The position numbers were made by a program, and so were the translations under genes. A stretch of DNA of 64,000 nucleotides, taken from NCBI RefSeq assembly GCF_002288925.2, contig NW_022098031.1, positions 16,560,212 through 16,624,211 on the forward strand. Direction: 5' to 3'. The notes under the pieces are model-generated. The model searched no databases, was not told the origin of the DNA, and was given only the letters and a program-made list of their open reading frames with translations. The stretch is from Delphinapterus leucas (lineage: Eukaryota > Chordata > Mammalia > Artiodactyla > Monodontidae). Positions 35,668 to 46,539 of this stretch are shown here, one piece after another (within the stretch, counting starts at the first letter, position 1; the number at the start of each line of letters is the position of its first letter).

Positions 35668-35990
35668 TAAAAAAATTTATTTATTTAATTTTATTTATTT
35701 TTTGCTGCACTGGGTCTTCGTCACTGCACGCAGGCCCTCTCCAGCTCCGGCGAGCAGGGGCCACTCTTCGTTGTGGTGCGGTGCGCGGGCCTATTGCTGT
35801 GGCCTCTCTTGTTGTGGAGCATGGGCTCCAGGCGCACGTGCCTCAGCAGTTGCGGCATGCGGGCTCAGTAGTTGGGGCGCACGGGCTCAGCCGCTCTGCG
35901 GTATGCGGGATCCTCCCGGACCAGGGCCCGAACCCACGACCCCTGCATTGGCAGGCGGACTCCCAACCACTGCGCCACCACGGAAGCCCC
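35668..35990 (-). repeat. CHR-type SINE, inner nested copy
   Basis: 'gctgcactgggtcttcgtca' to 'gcgccaccacggaagcccc'. The short flanks tttaaaaaaa on the left (about 35666) and on the right (about 35993) fit a target-site duplication within the outer SINE's tail region. The long open frames here come from the GC-rich body. Confidence 0.92.
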
Positions 35991-36003
35991 TCTTTAAAAA
36001 AAA

Positions 36004-36350
36004 AAAAAAAAAAAAATTATTTATTTAGTTTTAGCTGCGTTGGGTCTTTGTTTCTGCACGGGCTTTCTCTAGTTCCGGCGAGCGGGGGCTACTCTTTGTT
36101 GCGGTGTGCGGGCTTCTCATTCTGGTGGCTTCTCTTGTTGCGGAGCACAGGCTCTAGGCATGCGGGCTTCAGTAGTTATGTGCAGGCTCAGTAGTTGTGG
36201 CTCGTGGGCTCTAGAGTGCAGGCTCAGTAGTTGTGGCGCACAGGCTTAGTTGCTCCTTGGCATGTGGGATCTTCCCGGACCAGGGATGGAGCCTGTGTCC
36301 CCTGCATTGGCAGGCAGATTCTTAACCACTGCGCTACCAGGGAAGTCTCC
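36004..36350 (-). repeat. CHR-type SINE (long-body subtype), outer copy
   Basis: 'agctgcgttgggtctttgtt' to 'gcgctaccagggaagtct'. It has the long-body subtype's repeated 'ctcagtagttgtgg' blocks, absent from the short type. More diverged than the inner copy. Confidence 0.95.
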
Positions 36351-36364
36351 TAGATTTGATTCTT

Positions 36365-37189
36365 GAATCAAATCATTTCACTAAATGCATAATAGATGGC
36401 TATTAGATTCTCTGTAACTTATCCTTTACATTTAAGTTACTGCATTTGAAAACTTTAAACTTCCTCTGGTATAGGACTTCTATGGGGCATGGTTATTCCC
36501 AGATAATATGTTACTTCTTGGGAGCAAGTTAAGTCCTTGAGTTCTTCTTTGTAACCCCATTGAGCCTAGCACAGTCTTTATTTTTAGCAGGAGATTAACT
36601 AGTGTATCTTGATTGAATTAATTATTGTCTAGTTACTGAAAAGTACACATGCTGTTCTGAAAACTTAGCACAATAGAATATACACATAGAGAAAGATACA
36701 CTCAAATATCACCTCCTCACTGAAGCCTGACCCACAAGAAATGATTAGGACCCTCTGTGATATAGTCCCTCAGCACTTCTCACGTTTAATTTGGAGCAAC
36801 TTAAAATTTTGTTTGTAATAATAGATGCATTTTTGTACCCAGGACAACTTGGGTATTATTCTCCCATACATCTACTGCTCATTTGTAAACTTAGCACAAT
36901 AGAATGTACACATAGAAGAAGATAGATATAGAGAAGCGTCTGCTTTATTGACTGGCAAAACATAAAGAATTTCATATTTGTTCTTGAAATCTCCCACTTT
37001 AGTGTTGTAAATGTGTCCACATAGTTTAAAACAAATGAGAAAGTAGAAAGTTAAAAGTTGTGTTAGCATAGCTGCAAATGAGAGCAAAATGGGCTCTCCT
37101 CCAAGCTCCCTTGAGACAGAATTATACCATGTAATGTGCATCTGCTCTCCTTGGATGCTACTGAGCTGAGCTCTTTGCCAATTTAATTC
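36365..37189. other. Mostly unassigned; short L2-like piece
   Basis: 36700-36800 (ctcaaatatcacctcctcac, then gaagcctgacccac) resembles a sense L2 fragment. The 106-codon minus-strand frame at 36872-37192 shows no domain. A 20-base block (acttagcacaatagaatata) at 36665 recurs almost unchanged at 36890. Confidence 0.45.
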
Positions 37190-37239
37190 CATACGTACTT
37201 ATTGAACATTTATTATATTCTCAGGCATAACCTTGATGA

Positions 37240-37960
37240 TGTGGATGATTTAAAAGATGATTAATACTAACTCACACCCCTTAGATTAAAAAAATGACAA
37301 AAAAGTGTTGGCTAGGATGAGGAGAAATTGGAACACTTATGCACTGTTGGTATGAGTGTAAAATGGTACAGCTGCTATGGAAAACAGTATGGTGGTTTCT
37401 CAAAAAGCTGAAAATAGAATTACCATATGATCCAGCAATTACGCTTCTTGGCATATAGCCAGAAGAACTGAAAGCAGGGTCTTGAAATTTTGTACACCAA
37501 TATTCGTAGCAACATTATTCGTAATAGCCAAAAGGTGGAAACAACCCAAGTGTCCACCCATGGATGAATAGATAAAATGTGGCATATACGTATAATGGAA
37601 TATGATTCAACCTTAAAAAGGAAGGAGATTCTGACATATGCTACAACATGGATGAACCTGGAGGACCTTATACTAAGTGAAATGAGCCAGTCACAAGAAG
37701 AAGACATCTACTGTGATTCCACTTAAATGAGGTACCTAGAACTGTCAAATTTATGGAGACAGAAAGTAGAAAGATAGTTTCCAGTGGTTGGGGGCAGAAG
37801 GGAATGGGAAGTTATTGTTGAATGGGTATAGAGTTTCAATTTCGCAAGATAAAATGAGTTCTGGAGATTTGTTGTACAACAATGTGAATGTACTTAACAC
37901 TACGGTACACTTTAAAATGATGAAGGTAAAAATCGTTTTGTATATTTTACAACCTCCCCT
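37240..37960 (+). repeat. L1 ORF2 3' end and 3' UTR, sense
   Basis: 'ttaccatatgatccagcaat', 'gcaacattattcgtaatagc', 'gaatatgattcaaccttaaa' and 'gagccagtcacaagaagaag' are the standard 3' part of a mammalian L1. It is 5' truncated, as most insertions are, and ends in the AC repeat at 37961. Confidence 0.93.
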
Positions 37961-37985
37961 ACACACACACACACACACACACACC
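37961..37985. repeat. (AC)n microsatellite at L1 tail
   Basis: Twelve AC units directly after the L1 3' end, a common site of microsatellite birth. Confidence 0.97.
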
Positions 37986-38574
37986 CCAATTAAGACACAG
38001 TTCCTGCCTTTAAATGCTTTACAATCTCTCAGTGGTGATGAAGTGAATGAGGTTATACTTACTTGAGTGGAAAACTAAAGGATAAGGAGCTAGCTAGATA
38101 TAGAGAAGAGAAGGAAAAATGGTAGAAGGCTCTGGGAGAGGCACGTAGAGAAACTAGATCCTAGGATGGCTGAAGCTCAGAGGATGTGCTAGGTAGACAG
38201 TGATATCAGATGAGCCTGGAGAGGGAGGCAGGGTCCATATTTTTCAGAAATTTCTAGGCCATGTTACAGAATTTAGCCTTTAACCCAAAGGCTGACGTTG
38301 ACTAAATGCAACTGAATGTAACCCTGATTAGGTGTTTTAGGTGTTGCACAATTCCGTGTAGTTCTTAGCTTCCCAGACTTGGGGGCCACTGATCTGCTTG
38401 CGACCTCAGTCTCATCCCCACTTCACAGTGCCATTTATGACTGGCTAAGGAGTAATAAGTAATTCCATGATTGTGTCCAAGTACTCTTAGAACTAGTCAA
38501 TCCCTGGTAATTGGACTTCTTACTTGTTGCTCCTGAGATTCAGTCTCCTCCTGGACCCCAGTGTTCATTTTTTT

Positions 38575-39625
38575 CCCCCCATTTTATTGAGGCATAAATG
38601 ACAAATAAAATGGTAAGATATTTAAAGTGTACAATGTGATGGTTTGATATACATTGTGAAAGGATTCCCTCTATTTACCTTTTTTTTTTTTTGAGGAGAA
38701 CATTTCAGTTCCGTTCTTTTAACAGACTTCATTTGTACAATACAGTGTTATCAACTGCAGTCACCATGTTATATGGTGGATCCTCAGGCCTTATTCATCT
38801 TCTAACTGAAAGTTTGTGCACATGTAAGTGATACCAGGTAGTAGTTGTCTCTCTCTCTGTCTGACTTAATTCACTTAGCGTAATGTCCTCTGGGTTTATC
38901 CATTTTTTACCAAATGACAGCATTTCTTTCTTTTTGAAGGCTGAATAATATTCCATTGTATGTTTATATACCACATTTTCTTTATCTATTGATTCATTAG
39001 TGGACACTTGTTTTCATACATTGGCTATTGTGAATAATGCTGCTATGAACATGAGAGTACTGATATCTCACTCAGATCTTGATTTCAATTCTTTTGGATA
39101 TATATGTGGAAGTGGGGTAACTCTCTAATATGGTAGTTCTACTTTAAATTTCTCAATTAAAAGTATTTCTCCCATACTTTTTACCATAGCGGCTGCACCA
39201 ATTTACATTCCCGCCAACAGTGTACAAATGTTTTCTTTTCTCTGCATCCTCATAAACATTTGTTCTTTCTTTCTTTTGGATAATAGCCATTCTAATAGGT
39301 ATGAGGTGATATCTCATTGTGGTTTTGCTTTGCCTTTCCTTGATGGTTAGTGATGTTGAACACCTTTTCATGTACCTGTTGGCCATTTGCTTGTTGTCTT
39401 TGGGAAAATGTTTATTCAAGTCCTTTGTCCATTTTCAAATTAGATTATTTGATTTTTTTTTACTATTGATTTGTGTGAATTTCTTCTTTATTTTGGATAT
39501 TAACCCCTTATTGGATATGCGGTTTGCAAATATTTTCTCCCATTCTGTACGTTGCCTTTTTACTTTGTTGATGGTTTCCTTTGCTGTGCAGAAGACTTTC
39601 AGTTTGATATAGTCTTGCTTGGACT
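38575..39625 (-). repeat. L1 ORF2 3' part and 3' UTR, antisense
   Basis: 'attttattgaggcataaatg', 'aatattccattgtatgttta', 'gcaccaatttacattcccgc' and 'ttggatattaaccccttatt' are complements of L1 3' sequence. On the minus strand at 39153-39419 a broken ORF2 C-terminus is visible, with [18 protein letters not shown]. Not coding-competent. Confidence 0.93.
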
Positions 39626-40438
39626 CTAGTGTTTAAAATCAACTTTTGCCTTGCTCCCTGATTGAGTCTTTGCCTGGTTACCTGCCTAGGACATCACTTT
39701 TCTCCTAGGAGAGGGACCATTCTTGCCAGTTACCCTCTCCCGAGTGATTGCTTGTTCGTATGGATTCTTAAGTATGACTTTTCCTCAAATATTCTGTTAC
39801 TGTGTTCTGCTAACATTGTTAATTAACCTTTGAACCTCTATTCTAACTTCTTGATGGGAACCTAAATATATATAAAGCATTTTATTGTTCTAGAGGTACT
39901 ATAATCTAGCGGAGAGGGTACAGATAACTTTCTAATTCAAATCAAACTGCACTGAGTGTTGTGAGAGTAGTGTAAATTAATAATTCTTTGGGCACATAAG
40001 AAAACCATTCTTATGGGGGAGGATGGGGAGAAATTAGAGAAGGTTTCATATAGGAAGTGCAAATGTCATTTGGGTCCTGAAGGATGAATAGAATTTTGAC
40101 ATTAGGAGAAGAGAAGTGAGTAGAGAAAGAAAAATCTGGCAAAAAGAACAAAATGAGTAGTACCTAGCATTGTTCTGATACGTAATTAGGGAGTCAAATA
40201 TTTGTTTAGTGAATGGATGAGTGAATGAAGAAGAGTGTGGGATGAGGAAGGGGGAGTAATCAGAGATGACTCATTGTTGCTAACTTGGTAATGCCAAGAC
40301 TCAGTGGAGAAGTGGCAGATTGGGGGGAGGGGGATGGTAGAGGAAGAGGGTTATTTAGCATGTGGTAAATTTGAGGTGTCAGGGCATCTCTGAGAGGTTA
40401 AAGCATTCTGAGAGCTCAGCTTTAGCGTAACTGAGCAG
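39626..40438. other. Unassigned, partly L2-like
   Basis: 39890-40290 loosely follows the antisense L2 order (acattaggagaagagaagtg) but was not assigned with confidence. Confidence 0.35.
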
Positions 40439-40494
40439 CTCATGGAAGGGAGAAAAAAGGCCTTATTTGAGGCCTTTTTTCTCCCTTCCATGAG
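40439..40494. repeat. Perfect 25-bp inverted repeat (hairpin), 6-base loop
   Basis: The left arm 40439-40463 (ctcatggaagggagaaaaaa, then ggcct) is the exact reverse complement of the right arm 40470-40494. The loop is 40464-40469. Flanks do not extend the pairing. It matches no repeat family that I recognise. Confidence 0.95.
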
Positions 40495-40499
40495 GGGGA

Positions 40500-42060
40500 G
40501 TTTTACAAAAATTTAGGTTAAAATGACAGTCTAAATTATGGTATTGGGAATATATAGTAAGGAAGGAATGATAAGATTTTCTAATAAAGAATTTTTATGA
40601 GGATGTTATCTGAAGAAAAGAAATCTGAATATAGACTACATATAATGATTAAAACAATTTTTTAAAACCAAATAAGCTAGAAGAAAAATCTTAAGACTCA
40701 GGTCTCCATCCACTCATGACTGCATTTTTCAGAATTACAAGCATTTAATTATCTACTTTTCAGCTCCTCAGTGACAAAATAGGACACTGTTTAAGGAAAA
40801 GATAACCAGATCAACCTTATATGTATAAAATAAGAACTATTTCAGAGAGATAACTTACTCTACTTGAGTTATGTTTTGAATTAAGCTGTGAACCAGATAC
40901 TTAAATTACTTTTCAGGAGTTTGGGTTAAAATATGAAGCTAAGCAGGAATTACTGGAAGTTCTATATTAAATGTAAAACACATGATCTTTAACAGTAACC
41001 AATGAATGAATGTAGCATTTGGTGGGTTTTAATGTAAATCAATAAAAGTAGTGAAAGTATTGTTGTAATCAGCAAAGTTCAAATTACTGAATTCTAGTGA
41101 AAGAAAAAATCAGTAAGTAGCTAAGCTTTTTGTCATTAGAGGGCTTAAGTATTCTGAAATTAAAATGGAGTTGAATACTGTCTTCTGTTTGTTTGTGGAG
41201 AAAACACTGGACCTACTTACTTCAAGTAGATAACAAGATAAAACCAAATAAATTTGGGACATCTTTCTAATCAAAGCATTTTCTGCTATAGAAGAGATTG
41301 AGACAAACATAGAAGGTGACCAGGACTTTATTTTTAAAACAAACAAAATAACCAGTCACATGGAGAACCGGAAATATACTGAATTACATGGCTGGAGAAG
41401 TAAAAAGAACAACTCCGTAAGTTTGGTGTCATAGGACCTGCTGTGTATCTCTACACTGCCTTTCATTGCTTTTGTGACCTAATAAGTATGAGGTCCTTAT
41501 CCTCTTTAGAGCATAATTTCTTAACCTGTAAAAGGAGGGGGAGGAGGGTTTGCCCCACTGACATTAAAGTTATGTAAAAGCACTATGGAATATAAAGTGT
41601 TATGTCAAGCTAAAAGCTCCCAGAAAGCAAAAGTGAAGGTTTAACTCTAGAGTAAAATTTTGATTAGAAACCATATTATCTCATCAGCCAAGATGATCAC
41701 GGTTTCATAGCATTAATATTGGACAGAGAATATATATCCAAGTAAAAATTATAGGCCCAAGTTGATAGCAAATACAGAAAGGAGCAAAGAAGAGTTCTGT
41801 GTTTTTTGTTTTCATCAAGTTGTACATGCTTATGAGATGTTGTAAATGTTTAGCAAGGCAAGTTTGAGATTGGAAGGTTTTTTTGGTTAATCAGGACTAA
41901 GTGGCTATAATTTTAAAAAAGCACAAGGATAATTTTTAAAATATCTGGAAATGTAGTATAATTGAATCATACAATTGATTATATAGGTAAACACTGATTT
42001 CTATAATTGGAGGATGCACTACTTCCCATCTTGTGGGTAACAGCAATGAGTATATGGGAG
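40500..42060. other. No recognised feature
   Basis: AT-rich DNA, with a faint MIR-like trace near 41460-41600. Confidence 0.45.
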
Positions 42061-42069
42061 GGGGAACTA

Positions 42070-42360
42070 GAAGACCAGATTCCAGTCCTTGTACAATCAC
42101 TCTCTGAGCTGTTCAGTCTATTTCTTTATCTGAGAAATGAGATTAATAATAAAGCATTTCTCACAGGGTAGTTGTGAAGATAAAATGAATCAATATAAAT
42201 TTAGTGAACCATAAAACTCTATTCAGCAGACATATTTAGCACCAAAAATATGCCCAGCAGTGTGTTAGTTATTGGAGATACAATGATAATTGGATGTAGC
42301 TTGTGTCCTTAAAGAATTCACAATATAATGGCTGGGCACCTTATTATGCTGTCTTGTTGC
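42070..42360. repeat. Sense MIR followed by antisense L2 tail
   Basis: 42070-42215 is MIR-like (tgagaaatgagattaataat, tagttgtgaagataaaatga). 42225-42360 follows the antisense L2 3' end (atgcccagcagtgtgttagt, ttggagatacaatgataatt). Confidence 0.5.
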
Positions 42361-42979
42361 CGTTTAGAGATGTGTGCAGAGTAATTTTGCAGCACAGAGG
42401 AAGGAGCATTGAACCCAGAGATATTTTCTAGAGAAAGATATTGAAGACAGAATCATAGTATAAAACAACACACAGATTTTAGTTATTAAGATTTACACCC
42501 ATAAAGTGGTGAATGATAAAGAAATTGCCAAGTTATTTAAATACGAAATTTAAAATGTGAAATTAAAAATAAAAATATGAAATTAAAAATTAAATAAAAC
42601 AAATGCAGCACACAAACCAGCCATGTTATTATTGGATAAAAAGTAATGCACTGAAACTTTTGATAAACTGTAAATTTATGAGATAATTCAAGGCTTTAAA
42701 GAAAAAGCAGAAACGCCTACTTCTGACTGAAGAAGAAATATGTGGATACCAAGTAATAATACATGAAATTTGTTTACTCAGTCCATATATTTATTAGATA
42801 TCTCAGGATAGACATTCTGTTCTTCCACCTCTACACAAAGGCATAATGGTTGATGATGATATGATGGACATAATCCTAGGGTCAATTTCAGGGCCCATAT
42901 TGTTGTTCTACTTTATTCCTACTAATAAAGCATATATATGAGATGTATATTTATATTGAATAAAAGCAACTCATAGAAT

Positions 42980-44261
42980 TAATAATAGAATTTGGTAAGT
43001 TAGCCAAATATACTTCACATAAACAAAAGTAATCAATTTATTTTCTTCATTCTAATAAGAGATACCTAGAAACACAACTTTTATAATAGTGACAAAATTG
43101 TAAAATACTTAGAAGTAAATTTATCCAGAGGAGTAGCAGACCTATGCAAAAAAAATAATGACATATAATTAAAACCATAAAGCAAACTTTGAATAAAGGA
43201 ATAGACATATCATATTCTTAGATGGGGGAGGCATATAATGAAAATGTCAACCTTCCCCAAATTAACATATATATTTAATACAATTTCATTGGGAATCCCA
43301 GCAGATTTTTTTAACTGGATAAAATGATTTTATAGTTCATATGGAAGAATAAATGGTTGAGAACAGTCCATAAAAATGTGAAAAAGAAGACTATGGAGAC
43401 ATTTTTCATATCAGATAAAAGAGCTTGCTATAAGCCCTCTGTAGTCAAATCATTATAAGAATAGATGAATGGATTAGTAAAAAAGAAGAGAATAGTGAAA
43501 ATGGTAAATATAAAGAATTAATATTCACAAACATGGTGGCTTCAGTTTCTTCTGCAAGAGAATAAAAATGGATCCCCTTCTTATGCCATATACAAAAATA
43601 AATTTCACACAGATTAAAATATAAAAAGTTAAATGTATAAATGACTCCAACAAAATAGGGGTTAGGGAAACCTCCTTAAGCAAGATGAATAACCTACTCA
43701 TTATGTACAAAGAAAAAAGAAAAGCTTTATTTAATCACTTGGAAATTGAAAACCTATGTATAGAAAACAAAAAAAAATTGATAAACACACAGACCTGCAA
43801 AATATATGTAGTCATGGTGATTAATATTTATATAGTTAAGAAAATTTGCAAGACGAAGGTAAACAGCCCAAGAAAAATGGGAAAATGTTATGAATATATG
43901 ATTCATAGAAGAGCAAATACAAATGGTCAACAAACACATGAAAGGATGCTCAAATCTAAATGTAGAGAAATGGAGATGAAAGTAAAAATGAGATATAACT
44001 TCATAAATATTAGAATAGCAAAATTTGAAAGAGACTAGTAATACAAATTATTGGTAGGGATATAGAAAAACGGCTATTCATATATTGCTGATGGAAATAG
44101 CCACTTCAGAGGTCGTTTGAAAAAAATTAGAATTGTAGTGTTGGGAATTTATACCACAGAAATAAAAGCACCTAAAAATAAGTAAATATTTATTAAAGCA
44201 TTTTGTCCTGTTGAAAATCAGAAAATAAAGTACCCATCAGTAGCATATATATATATGTATG

Positions 44262-44292
<31 letters not shown>

Positions 44293-44690
44293 GTATGTAT
44301 GTATAGTTTGGAATAATATGCAGCCATTAAAAAGAAAATATTAGTGTCATAACTTGGAGAGATTTCCATGAGATATTATTACGTTAAGAAAAGAGAAGTT
44401 TAATAATATGGCTCATTTTTGATAAAACAATGAAAAGCAAATCGTATATATGTATCTGTACATATATTTGTGTGCACATGTAAGTCTGTATAGGATTATA
44501 TGAGAAAATAAGAAAGAATACACACCTAGGTCGGCTGAGGATCAAGGGTGGGGTGCTGTTGTAGATGGAGCTGGAGGAGATGGGTGAAGGGTAAGGGGAT
44601 GTGGGAAGCTGAGTAAAAAGGGAAATGATAAAAAGAAGACTGCCCTTCCCAAAAGTGTGAGCCACATTTATGCATTTATATGTGTGTATG
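42980..44690 (+). repeat. Old L1/HAL1-type LINE 3' part, sense
   Basis: 'ttcattgggaatcccagcag', 'tagttcatatggaagaataa', 'gaacagtccataaaaatgtg' and 'atatgcagccattaaaaaga' are in L1 ORF2-to-3' UTR order. A-rich on the plus strand, as LINE sense strands are. Many stops; a 117-codon frame at 43685-44038 lies in an ORF2 remnant. Confidence 0.7.
44245..44304. repeat. (TA)n/(TG)n compound microsatellite
   Basis: Interrupted tatata and tatgta units inside the L1-type repeat. Confidence 0.93.
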
Positions 44691-45445
44691 TATGCATAAT
44701 TAAAAGTGTTAGCAAACTAAAGAAGAAATTATCAAAATGTGAGAGAAATGGTACTCACAGGTAATTATGAATTTGCCTACATTTGCAAAAGAAGTCATTT
44801 ATAAATTTTAATGTTTTATTTTTGTAACGAATTACTTGTGATCCATCTCAAAACTCAAGCCACAGTTAAGAATCACTATTCTGAAGCAGGGGTTTCCCAT
44901 ATTTTTCATCTCATAGCACATGTAGGAAATGATATTTGCTTGGAACACTGGGGCATTGGAGGAGGCTGTTTGTAGCTCAGACCAGATGTGCCGAAGGTCT
45001 CTGCACTCCTGGAAGCCACGTGCTCTGCTGTCCAGGGGGAGGGATTCTCTTTCAGAGAACCACAGAGTTAAGGTGTCTTTGTGGCTATTCAGAATGCTGT
45101 GATTTCTATTTTAATGATTGATTACTTTCTATTTTACTTAACCAGGAATCCCATTGTTACATAGGGATTATACTAGCTCATGCTAAGTTTTTAAAAACTG
45201 GGTTACAAATCTTTATATCCCATAGCCCAGATTTCTCCCCTGGGTAACATATTCTCAAAACAAGCATTGCATGAATGCTGAAGAAAGAGATGTCTATGGT
45301 TCATTCATTCTTAATATTTAATTTTTCAAGAATTAACTTCTGAATTTTATCTTTCCAACTGAACTTAGAATTTTGCCAGGAACACTCTAATATAATAAGG
45401 GAATCATGTTTGCCAAATGTCTCAGCCAAGATTGCTTTCTACTTT

Positions 45446-45716
45446 ATTTTTTTAAATACATTTATTTATTTAATTTATTTATTTTTGGCTGCGTTGGGGC
45501 TTCATTGCTACGCGCGGGTTTTCTCTCGGTGAGGCGAGCAGCGGCTACTCTGCGTCGCAGTGCGTGGGCTTCTCATTGCGGTGGCTTCTCTTGTTGCTGA
45601 GCGCGGGTTCTAGGCACTCGGGCTTCAGTAGTTGTGGCACGTGGGCTCAGTAGTTGTGGCTCACGGGCTCTAGAGCACAGGCTCAGTAGTTGTGCACAGG
45701 CTCAGTTGCTCCACGG
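45446..45716 (-). repeat. CHR-type SINE (long body), 5' truncated
   Basis: 'ggctgcgttggggcttcatt' through repeated 'ctcagtagttgtgg' to 'ctcagttgctccacgg'. The tRNA-like head with its A and B boxes is missing: the sequence leaves the SINE at about 45716. It is thus promoterless. Confidence 0.92.
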
Positions 45717-46074
45717 TGCTTTCCACTGTTAATTACAGAAAACCTGACTATACTGGTTTAATATTTCTCACATAACAGGAAGTCTGGAGGAAGCAGCCCA
45801 GAGTTGCATCAAGAGTTACATGTTTTCAACAATATCCTGGGCTCTTTCTTTCTGTTCCACCATCTTTAGCATGTGGCTTTCATCCCCATGGTCACAATTA
45901 GGATTCATTGTGTTCAGAAAGAAGTGGGAGAGGGAGGCAGTGCCTAAATTTGAAAAGTAAAAACAGTCCCAAAACTTTCCAGCGGACTTTCCTTTATATG
46001 TTGTTGTTCACAACCCTGTAACATGTCATACCCAGCAGCAAGGGAGATTTAAACTTTTAGCTGAATACATGGTA
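45717..46074. repeat. Possible old interspersed repeat, unassigned
   Basis: 'cataacaggaagtctggagg', 'tcttagcatgtggctttcat'-like sequence (46k side: tttagcatgtggctttcatc) and 'aaaactttccagcggacttt' recall a common ancient mammalian repeat, but no family is named. Confidence 0.35.
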
Positions 46075-46535
46075 ACAAAGACTCTTTGACCAAACTTTAG
46101 TTAGGCTCCTCTGAGCCCTCTTCTTGACTAGTCATCGACTTTGGCCCCCATCCTGTTTTCAGCCTGCCCAGTCCAGTGTTAGCAATAAATCCTGTTAAGT
46201 CATTTTAGTGAGAATTCCCCCACCCTTGATATTTGATCACATTCCTCATCTCCCATCTTTGATGTACAAATCCTTGACTTGTCTTTAGCCAGAATCCTAT
46301 TAGGTTAGTTTAGCAAGAATCCTCTTATCTTTGATGTTTCCTCTCTATAATTTTTTATCCACTGGCCCCCTCAACGCTGTTCTTTGCCTATAAATCCCCA
46401 GCTGTCTTTGCTGTATTTGGAATTGAGTCCGATCTCTGTCCCCTATTGCAATATCTCTATTACTATTGTCTTGGATAACCTCTTCCTTATTATTTGAACA
46501 AATGTCAGAATAATTTTTTCTTTAACAATGGCCAC
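46075..46535 (+). repeat. ERV LTR (solo), sense
   Basis: It has a TATA-type box cctataaatccccagc at about 46388-46403, with a following 'ggaattgagtccgatctctg' region. Two internal copies of a roughly 75-base block occur, with aataaatcctgttaagtcat near 46185 and agaatcctattaggttagtt near 46291. The position where AATAAA is expected (ggataacc) appears mutated. No retroviral coding sequence adjoins it. Confidence 0.6.
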
Positions 46536-46539
46536 TCTG

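Larger units (their letters stand above)
35623..36350 (-). mobile_element. Composite SINE insertion: outer SINE, nested inner SINE and 3' extension
   Basis: A 14-bp exact duplication, tagatttgattctt, lies at 35609-35622 and 36351-36364 and bounds the whole block. Read on the minus strand the order is: outer SINE, its AT-rich tail interrupted by an inner SINE, about 40 bases of non-SINE sequence, and a short poly(A) abutting the left duplication copy. One shared duplication means that the outer SINE and the non-SINE segment arrived together. The inner SINE then came in later, or the whole composite moved at once. Confidence 0.8.

Noticed and set aside
35646..36194. 182-codon plus-strand open frame, the longest without N
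   Set aside because: It runs through two antisense SINEs and a poly(A) lysine run. It is a by-product of the GC-rich SINE bodies.
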